Positions 49,901 through 58,116 of a DNA stretch of 64,000 nt are shown piece by piece. Source of the DNA: Marihabitans asiaticum (GTDB lineage: Bacteria > Actinomycetota > Actinomycetes > Actinomycetales > Dermatophilaceae); the NCBI RefSeq assembly GCF_007828725.1, contig NZ_VIUW01000001.1, positions 806,001-870,000 on the forward strand, given 5' to 3'. Position numbers and translations under genes: made by a program. Within the stretch, counting starts at the first letter, position 1. Every line of letters begins with the position of its first letter. Under the pieces are notes generated by a model that did no database searches, was not told where the DNA came from, and was given only the letters and a program-made list of their open reading frames with translations.

Positions 49901-50518
49901 ATGGCGAGGCGAGTGATGTGTGCGGTTGCCCTGGTAGGGGCGGTCGTCCTTGCTGGCTGCGGCGGCGAGGCGGACGGTGAGGAGACCTCGAGCACGAGCA
50001 CCGTGAAGCCGACGGTGGTCAAGCCGGATCCTTCGGCGTCCTCTTCTGGCACATCAGGCCCTGAGGGCTCATCAGGGTCGGCGTCTGGATCGAGCTCCCC
50101 GGCGCTGCCGGACGAGCCGCCCGCGGAGGCGGAGCCAGATACGAAGGAAGGGGCGCAGGCCTTCGCGGTCTGGTACTGGCAGCAGATGGGGGAGGCTGAG
50201 GTGACCGGGTCCGGCCGTCTATACCGGCGCTACTCGGCCCACACCTGCGAGGTCTGTCGGGACTCTGCGGATCGCTCAGACGCTCAGTACGAGGGCCAGT
50301 ACCGCGCACGTTCCAATCCCTTTGACGTACGGGGCGTTGAGACGGTCAAGGACCAGGGGGAGTTTCTGTCCAAGGTCGCAGTCGCGTACGAGGATTACGC
50401 GGTGGTCAACCCCTCCGGCGACGAACAGACCGTCGAGGGTGACGAGTTTCACTCGATCGTCACGATCCGACGAGAGCGCGACGACTGGGTTGTCGTTGAT
50501 TGGTTGATCACGGAATGA
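49901..50518 (+). CDS. DUF6318-like lipoprotein
   Basis: 205 residues from ATG at 49901, which has GGAGGG at 8 bases; ATG at 49895 is too close. The signal peptide ends in the lipobox VVLAGCGG. A Ser/Thr/Pro/Gly linker of about 60 residues leads to a folded domain with AFAVWYWQQMGEAEVTGSG and the CEVCRDS cysteine pair, which I recognise as resembling DUF6318. Function unknown. GC is lower than in the neighbours. The stop overlaps the next start, so the two proteins probably work together outside the cell. Confidence 0.82.
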   Translation: MARRVMCAVALVGAVVLAGCGGEADGEETSSTSTVKPTVVKPDPSASSSGTSGPEGSSGSASGSSSPALPDEPPAEAEPDTKEGAQAFAVWYWQQMGEAEVTGSGRLYRRYSAHTCEVCRDSADRSDAQYEGQYRARSNPFDVRGVETVKDQGEFLSKVAVAYEDYAVVNPSGDEQTVEGDEFHSIVTIRRERDDWVVVDWLITE

Positions 50519-51471
50519 GCATCGTCAGGAACGTTGGGCGGGTTGGGGCCTGGGCGCTGCTATTGCTCCTTCCTTTCTACGCGGGGACGACTGCCGCGGC
50601 GGCACCGGATGGCAAGATCAAAGGCAACCAGGCGGAAGCTGCTGCGGGTCAAGGACATGACGACCGGGGCGGTGGCGGAGGGCCTGCGGGTCGCGCAGGT
50701 AGTGAGCCAGGAGGCTCGGCTGCAGCAGCGAGCCAGGAGGGCGGAGGGGCCCAGTCAGACCCCAAGCCCGCAGTTCGCTGGGAGAGTTCAGCGATCCCAT
50801 GCACGACCTCGGCCGCGCACCCGTTGTGCGGGGCGGTCCGATTCGAGTGCACGACCCAGGGCAACGGCGAGAGGCCGGTCGTGACGCAGTGGCGCCCCGA
50901 GGGATCTCAGGAGTGGGTAAGCAGCACGACGAGCTGCACGGGCGACTCGCCCGCGCCACCGAGCGCGCCGGCGGGCATCGAGGTGGTCCAGGTCCCGCCG
51001 GTGCCGAGCATGCAGCAGATCCAGGAGGCGTTCGTCAGCCTGCCGTTCTGCCTGCCAAAGCCGTCGATGCAGCCTGTCGGTGGGCGCACCCTGGTCAACC
51101 TGCCGACCTTCTACGAGGCGACCTGGCCTGACGACGGCGACTGCCTGGCGCCGGGGGAGACCAGCGAGGCGATGCAGCTGCTGTCCTGGAGCATCGAGTT
51201 CCGGGCCGCGGAGCGGAGCTATTGGTACGACTTCGGTGACGGCGAGAACTCGGGGTGGACGAAGAGCGCCGGGGGCATCTACCCGGACGGGGACATCCGC
51301 CACACCTACTCGGACGTCGGGAAGGTGCGGGTGCACATCGATGCGACTTTGACCGGTTCGTACCGGGTCGACGGCGGCGAGTGGCAGGACATCGACACCG
51401 TCGCCGACCTGCAGGACGAGCCAGAGGTGCCCTACGAGGTCGTCGAGGCCAAGAACCGTCTTGTGAGCTGA
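50515..51471 (+). CDS. Secreted protein with a PKD-like domain
   Basis: 318 residues from ATG at 50515, overlapping the lipoprotein stop. A signal peptide (VGAWALLLLLPFYAGTTAAA) is followed by a Gly/Ser/Ala-rich stretch and a domain with four cysteines in SSAIPCTTSAAHPLCG, CTTQG and TSCTG. The C-terminal part has the PKD-type pattern YDFGDGENSGW and HTYSDVGKVRVHI. PKD folds usually mediate binding at the cell surface. Function unknown. Confidence 0.8.
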   Translation: MSIVRNVGRVGAWALLLLLPFYAGTTAAAAPDGKIKGNQAEAAAGQGHDDRGGGGGPAGRAGSEPGGSAAAASQEGGGAQSDPKPAVRWESSAIPCTTSAAHPLCGAVRFECTTQGNGERPVVTQWRPEGSQEWVSSTTSCTGDSPAPPSAPAGIEVVQVPPVPSMQQIQEAFVSLPFCLPKPSMQPVGGRTLVNLPTFYEATWPDDGDCLAPGETSEAMQLLSWSIEFRAAERSYWYDFGDGENSGWTKSAGGIYPDGDIRHTYSDVGKVRVHIDATLTGSYRVDGGEWQDIDTVADLQDEPEVPYEVVEAKNRLVS

Positions 51472-51509
51472 CCACGACCCGGGTGGCGGGTCCCCCCTTC
51501 GCCCGCTAC

Positions 51510-51515
51510 TAGACT
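51510..51515 (+). promoter_or_regulatory. -10 box of ychF, near-leaderless
   Basis: TAGACT lies 9 bases before the ychF GTG with no Shine-Dalgarno between them. Confidence 0.5.
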
Positions 51516-51524
51516 CCTGGTCCC

Positions 51525-52610
51525 GTGGCACTCACCATCGGAATCGTCGGTCTCCCCAACGTCGGCAAGTCGACGATGTTCAACGCGCTGACCAAGAACA
51601 ACGTCCTGGCCGCGAACTACCCCTTCGCGACCATCGAGCCCAACGTCGGCGTCGTCCCCCTGCCGGACGAGCGGCTCGGCACGCTTGCCGAGATCTTCCG
51701 CAGCGAGCGGATCCTGCCTGCGACGGTGTCCTTCGTCGACATCGCGGGCATCGTGCGCGGCGCGAGCGAAGGCGAGGGTCTGGGCAACAAGTTCCTCGCC
51801 AACATCCGGGAGGCCGACGCGATCTGCCAGGTCGTGCGCGCCTTCGTCGACGACGACGTCACCCACGTCGACGGGCGGGTCGACCCACGCTCGGACATGG
51901 AGACGATCAACACCGAGCTTGTCCTCGCCGACCTGCAGACCCTCGAGAGCGCCTTGCCGCGGCTGGACAAGGAGGTCAAGGGCAAGAAGACCGACCCCGC
52001 CGTCCTCGAGACCGCCAAGGCGGCGCAGACGGTGCTCGAAGGGGGAGACACCCTCTTCGCGAAGGGGGAGTCGGCCGGCGTCGACATGGAGATCGCCCGC
52101 CAGCTCGGGTTGCTCACGACCAAGCCCTTCCTCTACGTCTTCAACGTCGACGAGGACCAGCTGGACGACGACGCGCTGCACGCCGAGCTGCAGGCCCTGG
52201 TCGAGCCGGCCGAGGCGATCGTGCTCAACGCCAAGCTCGAGTCCGAGGTCGCCGAGCTCGACGACGAGGACGCCCGCGAGCTGCTCGAAGGAGTGGGCAT
52301 CACCGAGCCCGGCCTGGACCAGCTGGCGCGCAAGGGCTTCAACACCCTCGGGCTGCAGACCTACCTCACCGCTGGACCGAAGGAGGCGCGCGCCTGGACG
52401 ATCCACAAGGGTGACACCGCGCCGAAGGCCGCCGGGGTGATCCACACCGACTTCGAGCGCGGCTTCATCAAGGCCGAGGTGGTCTCCTTCGACGACCTCG
52501 TCGCCGCCGGGTCGATGGCTGACGCGAAGGCTGCCGGCAAGGTCCGGATGGAAGGCAAGGACTACGTCATGGCTGATGGTGACGTGGTGGAGTTCAGGTT
52601 TAACGTCTAG
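51525..52610 (+). CDS. ychF: Ribosome-binding ATPase YchF/OLA1
   Basis: 361 residues, the usual length. YchF is an Obg-related P-loop ATPase that binds ribosomes and takes part in stress responses. Walker A GLPNVGKS is at residues 9-16; [30 protein letters not shown] and the C-terminal TGS domain ([20 protein letters not shown]) are present. GTG at 51525. Its stop lies in the putative higBA operator. Confidence 0.96.
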   Translation: MALTIGIVGLPNVGKSTMFNALTKNNVLAANYPFATIEPNVGVVPLPDERLGTLAEIFRSERILPATVSFVDIAGIVRGASEGEGLGNKFLANIREADAICQVVRAFVDDDVTHVDGRVDPRSDMETINTELVLADLQTLESALPRLDKEVKGKKTDPAVLETAKAAQTVLEGGDTLFAKGESAGVDMEIARQLGLLTTKPFLYVFNVDEDQLDDDALHAELQALVEPAEAIVLNAKLESEVAELDDEDARELLEGVGITEPGLDQLARKGFNTLGLQTYLTAGPKEARAWTIHKGDTAPKAAGVIHTDFERGFIKAEVVSFDDLVAAGSMADAKAAGKVRMEGKDYVMADGDVVEFRFNV

Positions 52611-52632
52611 CGTTATTGACGCAGTACGTTAT
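52601..52632 (+). promoter_or_regulatory. Putative higBA operator
   Basis: TAACG (52601-52605) and CGTTA (52611-52615) form an inverted repeat spaced by 5 bases, and CGTTAT recurs at 52611-52616 and 52627-52632, spaced 16 bases apart. The patch is AT-rich for this chromosome and includes TTGACG (52616-52621). Such sites are usual for autoregulation by HigA antitoxins. Confidence 0.45.
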
Positions 52633-52650
52633 GTCTGCCACCCTCGAAGG

Positions 52651-52932
52651 GTGATCAGATCGTTCGGTGACCGTGACACCGAACGGGTCTGGTTGCGTGA
52701 GTCGGCACCCAAGGTGGACCCGCGGATCCACCGGGCGGCCAACCGGATGCTGCACAAGCTGGACGCAGCGACGACGCTCAACGCACTCAGGGTGCCGCCC
52801 GGCAACCGCTTGGAATCGCTCAAGGGCGACCGGGCGGGCCAGCACAGCATCAGAATCCACGACCAGTGGCGCATCTGCTTCGTCTGGACCGATGCGGGAC
52901 TCGAGAACGTGATCATCGAGGACTATCGCTGA
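52651..52932 (+). CDS. higB: HigB/RelE-family toxin
   Basis: 93 residues. The sequence VIRSFGDRDTERVW, the NALRVPPGNRLESLKGDRAGQ block and SIRIHDQWRICFVW match HigB-type ribosome-dependent mRNA interferases. GTG at 52651 begins the conserved N-terminus; the frame is open 75 bases further, through the putative operator. The toxin precedes its antitoxin by 8 bases, the usual higBA order. Confidence 0.93.
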   Translation: MIRSFGDRDTERVWLRESAPKVDPRIHRAANRMLHKLDAATTLNALRVPPGNRLESLKGDRAGQHSIRIHDQWRICFVWTDAGLENVIIEDYR

Positions 52933-52940
52933 GGTGCACC

Positions 52941-53243
52941 ATGACTGAGAAGCTCTACCCCCCGATCCACCCTGGGGAGATCCTGCAGGAGGACTTCCTG
53001 GACTGGTTTGGCATCACCCAGCACAAGCTCGCGGTGTCTGTCGGCGTACCGCCTCGTCGGATCAACGAGATCGTGCATGGCAAGCGGGCCGTCACCGCCG
53101 ACACGGCCCTGCGCCTGGGGAGGTACTTCGGCGTTGACGCGCTGTTCTGGCTCAATCTCCAGTCCCGGTATGAGATCGAACTGGCCGAGGGTCGCGCGGC
53201 CGACCAGATCGCGGCCATCCAGCCTCTCGCCGCGGCGTCGTGA
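52941..53243 (+). CDS. higA: HigA-family antitoxin
   Basis: 100 residues of the HigA/VapI helix-turn-helix group. PIHPGEILQEDFLDWFGITQHKLAVSVGVP is the conserved N-terminal segment and ITQHKLAVSVGVPPRRINEI is the helix-turn-helix. It neutralises HigB and represses the pair. ATG at 52941. Its stop overlaps the GTG of the DinB-like gene by 4 bases, so that gene may be co-expressed. Confidence 0.94.
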   Translation: MTEKLYPPIHPGEILQEDFLDWFGITQHKLAVSVGVPPRRINEIVHGKRAVTADTALRLGRYFGVDALFWLNLQSRYEIELAEGRAADQIAAIQPLAAAS

Positions 53244-53749
53244 GTCTCGTCGGAGGCGCGCTGGAGGTCGGAATCGGCGGCGAGAGGGAGGTGCTGTTGG
53301 GCTTTCTCTCTGAGCACCGACGCCTCCTTCGCGAGATCGTGCTCGATCTCTCCGATGAAGAAGCCCGCCGCTCTCTGGTCCCCTCCCTGACGACTCCGAT
53401 GGGTCTGCTGAAGCACGCTATCTTCGTTGACACGGCCTGGTTCGTCTGCCGCTTCGGGGGTGCCACGCGCTCCGAGGCCGGCATTCCGGAAACCGTGGAC
53501 GAAAGCTTCACCCTGGAGGGTGCAGACTCGCTGGAATCCTTGGCCGCACGCCACGAGGCCACCGTTGCCGCGGCTGACCAAGTCATCGATCGGCTGGGCC
53601 TGGACGCCACGTGCGTGCATCCCGCGATGGGTGAGCTGTCGCTGCGCTGGGTGCTGACTCATTGCATCCGGGAGTTGGCCCAGCACGCTGGGCACGCGGA
53701 GATCCTTGTGGAGCAGATCAAGGCCGCGAGATCGTTGACGCTCACCTGA
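53240..53749 (+). CDS. DinB-like (DUF664) protein
   Basis: 169 residues, probably a four-helix DinB fold. LGFLSEHRRLLREIVLDLSD, TTPMGLLKHAIFVDTAWFVC and LRWVLTHCIRELAQHAGHAE supply the conserved histidines, of which H in LLKH and in QHAGH are metal-ligand candidates. Function unknown; related proteins are thiol-dependent transferases. GTG at 53240 overlaps higA. Base composition is lower in GC than the surroundings. Confidence 0.85.
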   Translation: MSLVGGALEVGIGGEREVLLGFLSEHRRLLREIVLDLSDEEARRSLVPSLTTPMGLLKHAIFVDTAWFVCRFGGATRSEAGIPETVDESFTLEGADSLESLAARHEATVAAADQVIDRLGLDATCVHPAMGELSLRWVLTHCIRELAQHAGHAEILVEQIKAARSLTLT

Positions 53750-53817
53750 GTGCCACGCCGCAGGTAGCCGTATGTGCCGGAACGCCGGTGAAGTTTCGAA
53801 ATAACGTGTGACCTGCT

Positions 53818-53865
53818 GGTTCGAAGAGAGAACGACCGCTCGAGCGGTCGCTCCCTCTTCGAACC
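53818..53865. terminator. 24-bp near-perfect bidirectional hairpin
   Basis: The segment 53818-53865 folds end to end with only two mismatches: outer arms begin GGTTCGAAGAG and the centre is the palindrome CGACCGCTCGAGCGGTCG. It separates the plus-strand DinB-like gene from the minus-strand DUF202 genes. Confidence 0.75.
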
Positions 53866-53871
53866 GGTCCC

Positions 53872-54240
53872 TTACCTCCAGGTGATCGCGGCCAGCTCGG
53901 TGAGCGCGAGCAGGACGATCGATGCGCTCAGCGCGAGCGGGGCGGCACCGTCGCGTCGGGGCCCCCGCCGCCCCCGCCGTCGGCCGCCTGGCGGCCTCGC
54001 ATCGTTGTCGGGACTGCCCGGCAGCCCCGCCAGGTACCGGCGACGGCCCAGGGCGGCTGCCATGAAGGCGAGGACCATCGTGGCCGCCATGAGCACCGCG
54101 GCCCACCAACCCAGCGGCCCCAGGGTGTGCCGGGCGACGATCGCGGCGCCGGCCGCGCTGGCGAGCCCCGTGCGCTGCCAGGCCAGGGCCGTGCGCTCCG
54201 GCTGCGCGCCCGGCGGCGTGAGCCTTCCCTCGGTAGTCAC
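53872..54240 (-). CDS. DUF202 membrane protein, second of a pair
   Basis: 122 residues. The DUF202 signature RTALAWQRTGLASAAGAA opens the first hydrophobic segment; three helices in total are visible, with an Arg/Gly/Pro-rich loop (RPPGGRRRGRRGPRR) before the last. GTG at 54240, 7 bases after the stop of the related upstream gene. Function unknown. Confidence 0.85.
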   Translation of the reverse strand: MTTEGRLTPPGAQPERTALAWQRTGLASAAGAAIVARHTLGPLGWWAAVLMAATMVLAFMAAALGRRRYLAGLPGSPDNDARPPGGRRRGRRGPRRDGAAPLALSASIVLLALTELAAITWR

Positions 54241-54247
54241 CGCGCCA

Positions 54248-54616
54248 TCACTGCACGCCGATGATCACGATGGCCAGCAGCGCGAGCACGGTCAGCGCTC
54301 CAGCGAAGAGGGTCGCCGTCACGCCGAACGCGGGCAGCGGCGCTCCGAGCCGCATCGCCCGCTCGGACCCCGCCCACCGCAGGAACGCCAGCACCGCGCT
54401 CCCGGCACCGAGGAGCAGCAGCAGGGTCGCCAGCGCAGCGGTCATCTCGACGCTGAGCGAGAGGTCGACGACATCGACCGCGATCCCCGCCGCGATCAGG
54501 GCGAGACCCGTGCGCAGCCAGGCGAGGAAGGTCCGCTCGTTCGCCAGGCTGAACCGGTAGTCCGGCTCCTCACCCTCTCCGTAGACCCGGGCCGGCCAGC
54601 GCTGTCGTCCGCTCAC
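54248..54616 (-). CDS. DUF202/YidH-family membrane protein
   Basis: 122 residues from GTG at 54616, with TACGGT six bases upstream and no Shine-Dalgarno. PDYRFSLANERTFLAWLRTG is the classic DUF202 N-terminus and three hydrophobic segments follow. The frame extends upstream over the divergent SRPBCC gene and is not used. It forms an operon with the next DUF202 gene, a common pairing in actinobacteria. Confidence 0.9.
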   Translation of the reverse strand: MSGRQRWPARVYGEGEEPDYRFSLANERTFLAWLRTGLALIAAGIAVDVVDLSLSVEMTAALATLLLLLGAGSAVLAFLRWAGSERAMRLGAPLPAFGVTATLFAGALTVLALLAIVIIGVQ

Positions 54617-54622
54617 GGCGCC

Positions 54623-54628
54623 ACCGTA
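54623..54628 (-). promoter_or_regulatory. -10 box of the DUF202 pair, probable leaderless start
   Basis: TACGGT on the minus strand, 6 bases before the GTG at 54616. Confidence 0.5.
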
Positions 54629-54656
54629 CCGACCCGTCTCCTGCTTGACTGGGCCC

Positions 54657-55103
54657 ATGAGCACCGAGAGCAAGGTCGTCCGGTCCACGCGCGAGATCGA
54701 CGCCCCCGCCGAGCAAGTCTTCGAGCTCATCGCCGACCCGAGCCAGCATCCGCGCTGGGACGGCAACGACAACGTCTCCGAGCTCGTCCGCGGCGCCCGG
54801 GTGCGTGAGGTCGGTGAGGTCTTCGCGATGCGGACGACGAAGGACAAGGTGCGCGACAACCGGGTCGTCGACTTCGAGGAGGGTCGCCGGATCGCCTGGC
54901 GTCCGGGGAGCGAAGGGGGAGCCCCGGCCGGCCACGAGTGGCGCTGGGAGGTCGAGCCGCTGACCGAGAAGACGTGCCGGGTCACCCACATCTACGACTG
55001 GCGCGAGCTGACCGACGAGAGCCGGTTCGAGCGTGCCCGTGCCACGACCGAGTCAAATCTGCGCGCCAGCATCGACAGTCTTGCGGAGGTCGCTCAGCGC
55101 TGA
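54657..55103 (+). CDS. SRPBCC-family protein (polyketide cyclase/START-like)
   Basis: 148 residues with the SRPBCC pattern: STREIDAPAEQVFELIADPSQHPRWDG at the start and TESNLRASIDSLAEVAQR as the C-terminal helix. The fold has a hydrophobic pocket for small ligands; the substrate is unknown. ATG at 54657; an in-frame ATG at 54645 adds four residues. It is divergent from the DUF202 pair and convergent with pirin. Confidence 0.87.
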   Translation: MSTESKVVRSTREIDAPAEQVFELIADPSQHPRWDGNDNVSELVRGARVREVGEVFAMRTTKDKVRDNRVVDFEEGRRIAWRPGSEGGAPAGHEWRWEVEPLTEKTCRVTHIYDWRELTDESRFERARATTESNLRASIDSLAEVAQR

Positions 55104-55147
55104 GGCGCTCGGCGGGGAAGTGTGCCGTCACCGCCCCGCAACACTGG

Positions 55148-56179
55148 TCACCGCGCCGCTCGCTTGCGCGGCCGCAGCCGGGCGTTCGGCAGCGCTGGCG
55201 CGGGCAGCGGTGCAGGCTGGTCGGGAGGGAAGCGCCCGAACCTGAGCCGCGGGGAGTCCCCGGGCTCGCGCGCGGAGTCGGCTGATCCCCCTTCGCCCTC
55301 ATCGGCGCCGATCTCGGCCTGCCACTGACGGCGGTACTCCACGATCTCGTCGTGCGTGCGGCCGATGAAGTTCCACCACATGACGATGTCCTCCTCGAAG
55401 GGAGGGCCACCCAGCAGCAGGGCGCGGGCCGGCGATTCGGCGGTCGTCAGGGTGAGGGTGTCGTAACCTGGCGGGAGGTAGGCCAGGTGGGCGGGCGCCA
55501 CCGGCTGATCGCCGGCGATGGTGAGCGGACCGGCGTCGACGAGCAGCCCGTGCTCGAAGTCAGGGTCGACGGCGAAGGTCGCGGTCGCGCCAGGCTCTAG
55601 CTGCAGCTCAACCCCGAGCAACGGCGTGGCCGTCGGGACCGGAGAGGTGCTGCCGGCGAAGGAGCCGAGGAAGACCCGCGCTTCCCACCCGTCGCCGGTC
55701 ACCGCGTCGGGGCGGTGGTGGTCGAACCGCGGCGGGTCGTCGCGACGGCTGTCCGGCAGGGCGGTCCACAGCTGCACCCCGTGCAGGCTCGTGGTGCCCG
55801 CGGTCGAGTACTCGGAATGGCTGATTCCGTGCCCGGCCGTCATGAGGTTCAGCTCGCCCGGCCGGACCATCGCGTGGGTGCCGGCCGAGTCGCGGTGCTC
55901 GATCTCGCCCGTGAAGAGCCAGCTGACCGTCTGCAGCCCGGTGTGCGGGTGGCGGGGCACCTCCATGCCCCCGGTGCGGCCGACGTCGTCAGGCCCGTAG
56001 TGGTCCACGAAGCACCACGCGCCGATGAGGCTGCGGCTGCGCTGCGGGAGGGTGCGCCGGACGGTCATCGCGCGGGGCCCGCCGAGCGGCACCTCGCGGG
56101 GGGAGAGGAGCTCGAACCCCTCGCACGGTACGTCGGTGCCCGAGTCGTACTCGTCGGGATCGGCCTCGGTGTTGCTCAT
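55148..56179 (-). CDS. Pirin-family protein
   Basis: 343 residues of the bicupin pirin family; members act as quercetin dioxygenases or regulators. The metal ligands are H77, H79, H121 and E123 (PRHPHTGLQTV, AGHGISHSE). The C-terminal 45 residues are Pro/Arg-rich and non-conserved. ATG at 56179 has TACTCT eight bases upstream, which suggests a leaderless transcript. Confidence 0.92.
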   Translation of the reverse strand: MSNTEADPDEYDSGTDVPCEGFELLSPREVPLGGPRAMTVRRTLPQRSRSLIGAWCFVDHYGPDDVGRTGGMEVPRHPHTGLQTVSWLFTGEIEHRDSAGTHAMVRPGELNLMTAGHGISHSEYSTAGTTSLHGVQLWTALPDSRRDDPPRFDHHRPDAVTGDGWEARVFLGSFAGSTSPVPTATPLLGVELQLEPGATATFAVDPDFEHGLLVDAGPLTIAGDQPVAPAHLAYLPPGYDTLTLTTAESPARALLLGGPPFEEDIVMWWNFIGRTHDEIVEYRRQWQAEIGADEGEGGSADSAREPGDSPRLRFGRFPPDQPAPLPAPALPNARLRPRKRAAR

Positions 56180-56187
56180 GCGCCTCG

Positions 56188-56193
56188 AGAGTA
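56188..56193 (-). promoter_or_regulatory. -10 box of a probable leaderless pirin transcript
   Basis: TACTCT on the minus strand lies 8 bases before the pirin ATG, without a Shine-Dalgarno. Confidence 0.5.
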
Positions 56194-56275
56194 CTCAGCG
56201 GCCGCGCCGGCGGCGACCGCTTGCGCTCCCCCGGTGACGAGGCGGTCGGTCCCTCTGCGCGATCACCGGAGACGA

Positions 56276-58051
56276 TCAGAAGGGCGGAGCGTCATCCTCA
56301 AGGGTGGACCCGACGCCTGCCCCCACCGGTGGGGGAGAAGGGGGCAGAGCGGCGGTGGCGTGGTCGGCACCCGCGGTGTGGTCGGCACCCGCGGTGGGGT
56401 CGTCCGTAGTGGGGTCGTCCGTAGTGGGGTCGCCCTTGGTGTGGTCGGCGTCTGCGCTGCGGTCGTTGACTTCGGTGCTGCCGTCGGAGGCGGCGGCCGT
56501 GGGGTAGACAGTCTCGGGCTCGACGGTCTCGGGGGCCCAGGCCTGGGGCCAGGTGATGGCAGCGGTCCCGGTGGGCGATGTCCAGGTCGCGGTGCCGTCC
56601 GGGTCGAGGCGGTAGCCCCACCGCGGGTGCTGCTTGAGCTGGTGGTGGCGCCGGCAGAGCGGGGCGAGGTTGGTCGCGCTCGTCGGGCCCTGCGGCCACG
56701 CGGTCGCGTGGTCCAGGTCGCAGGAGACCGCAGGGCGGGTGCAGCCGAACATTCGACACGTCCCGTCACGGGTCGTGACCAGCCGACGCAGCCCGGGCCG
56801 AGGGACGTACCCGGGCTGGGCAGTGCTGTCGGCCGCGACGAGGTGTCCGGTGTCGGGGTCGAGCAGGACCCGGGCCAGGTCGTGGTCCTCACCGGCGCGG
56901 ATCGCGGTGACCGTCTCGGCGGGTATCCACCCGACGCCCGGCACCTCGACCGGGCCGAACCGTGCCACTGCCCGCCCCTCGCCTCCGGCGCGTCCTTCGC
57001 CCCCGTCAGCGGGGGCAAGGAGTGACCGCCCGCCGGCTTCCGGCTCGCCCCAATCGGCGGGGGCAAGTGACCGCCCGTCGGCTCCCGGCTCGCCCCCACC
57101 AGCGGGGGCAAGGAATGACCGCCCGTCAGCCCTCGGCTCGCCCCCACCAGCGGGGGCAAGGAGTGACCGCCCCCCGGCTCCCGGCTCGCCCCCACCGGCG
57201 GGGGCGGGGCCCGTGAGGACGGGGACGGTGAGGTCGAGCCGGGTGTGCACGCTCACCCCTCGCAGAGCGAGGTCGGTCAGCGCCTGCGCTCGCGCCGACC
57301 CCAACCTCAGTCCCGGCCGGTCCCGCACCGCCGTGCGAGCCAGCTCCTCGACCGCGGCGTAGACCACGACCGCGGCCTCGGTCGGGAGCACCGCGGTGAG
57401 CATGCTCGTCCCGACTGGCCCGGGATCGAGGTGGACGTCGGTCGCCTCGGACCGGTTGCGCCGTGCCCGTCGCTCCAGCGCGGCCTCGTCCACCACGGTG
57501 AGCACCCGACGGCACGAGCGCGCCAGCTCTCGGGGCTCCAGCGCGACCAGGCGGATCTCCTCGCTGCCGCGCTTGCGGCCGAGCACGTGAGCCACCACCG
57601 CCTCAACCGCCTCAGCCGACGCCTCCTCGGTCTCGGAGGCGACGAGCTGCACGCTCCGCTCGCCGACCAGCCCCGCGCTCAGCGGCACGGCCAGGTCGGA
57701 CAGGTCCGTCGCCAGCCGCGCCGCGAGCCGGCACCGCCGCTCCGCCACGGTCAGCGAGCACCCAAGCAGCAACGCCACCTCGTCCGCGCAGAAGGGGGCA
57801 ATCTCTCCCTTCGCCAGCCGTGTCTCCCCCGGGAGTACCGGATCGACGCCCCGCCGAGCCAGCTCCGCGATGACCGCCAGCTGCGCGGCATCGGCTGCCC
57901 GACGCGCCCGCTCCACCCCGGCCAGCATCTCGCCGAGCGACTCGGTCTCGGCCTGCCCACCGAGGGCCTCCGCGGTCACCCCGCACGCGGCGAAGCCCAC
58001 CCGTGCCTGATCTACGAACATCGTCACATCGTCGAACATGTGTTCGATCAT
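56276..58051 (-). CDS. DUF222/HNH-endonuclease protein (13E12-repeat type)
   Basis: 591 residues from ATG at 58051 (a second ATG at 58039). DUF222 fills about residues 1-300; the HNH nuclease motif is CRMFGCTRPAVSCDLDHATA, with its central His at residue 448, followed by NLAPLCRRHHQLKQHPRW. Between them lie five 16-residue repeats (APAGGGEPGAGGRSLL type, bases 57001-57212). The C-terminus is also repetitive (DDPTTDDPTT, ADHTAGADH). The start region contains a perfect SOS box. Relatives in Mycobacterium (REP13E12 family) are LexA targets and may be mobile-element remnants. Function unproven. Confidence 0.9.
   Translation of the reverse strand: MIEHMFDDVTMFVDQARVGFAACGVTAEALGGQAETESLGEMLAGVERARRAADAAQLAVIAELARRGVDPVLPGETRLAKGEIAPFCADEVALLLGCSLTVAERRCRLAARLATDLSDLAVPLSAGLVGERSVQLVASETEEASAEAVEAVVAHVLGRKRGSEEIRLVALEPRELARSCRRVLTVVDEAALERRARRNRSEATDVHLDPGPVGTSMLTAVLPTEAAVVVYAAVEELARTAVRDRPGLRLGSARAQALTDLALRGVSVHTRLDLTVPVLTGPAPAGGGEPGAGGRSLLAPAGGGEPRADGRSFLAPAGGGEPGADGRSLAPADWGEPEAGGRSLLAPADGGEGRAGGEGRAVARFGPVEVPGVGWIPAETVTAIRAGEDHDLARVLLDPDTGHLVAADSTAQPGYVPRPGLRRLVTTRDGTCRMFGCTRPAVSCDLDHATAWPQGPTSATNLAPLCRRHHQLKQHPRWGYRLDPDGTATWTSPTGTAAITWPQAWAPETVEPETVYPTAAASDGSTEVNDRSADADHTKGDPTTDDPTTDDPTAGADHTAGADHATAALPPSPPPVGAGVGSTLEDDAPPF
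57001..57212 (-). repeat. 48-bp tandem repeats inside the DUF222/HNH gene
   Basis: Units starting near 57008, 57056, 57101, 57149 and 57197 share the core GCGGGGGCAAGGAGTGACC. Spacing is 48, 45, 48 and 48 bases, always a multiple of three, so the reading frame is kept and the protein has a Gly/Pro/Ser-rich linker. Confidence 0.85.
58032..58047 (-). promoter_or_regulatory. SOS box (LexA operator) at the DUF222/HNH start
   Basis: TCGAACATGTGTTCGA is a perfect 16-bp palindrome that matches the mycobacterial/Gram-positive SOS box TCGAAC-N4-GTTCGA. It covers codons 2-7 if translation starts at 58051, or sits astride the start at 58039. LexA bound here would block transcription until DNA damage. 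Confidence 0.8.
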
Positions 58052-58084
58052 AGAACTGAGGTGTGACAACGGACCGGCGCCGTC

Positions 58085-58116
58085 GACCCGCTCAGCCGAC
58101 GACCCGCTCAGCCGAG
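58085..58116. repeat. 16-bp tandem duplication
   Basis: GACCCGCTCAGCCGAC (58085-58100) is followed by GACCCGCTCAGCCGAG (58101-58116). It covers the stop codon of the SDR remnant. Confidence 0.7.
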
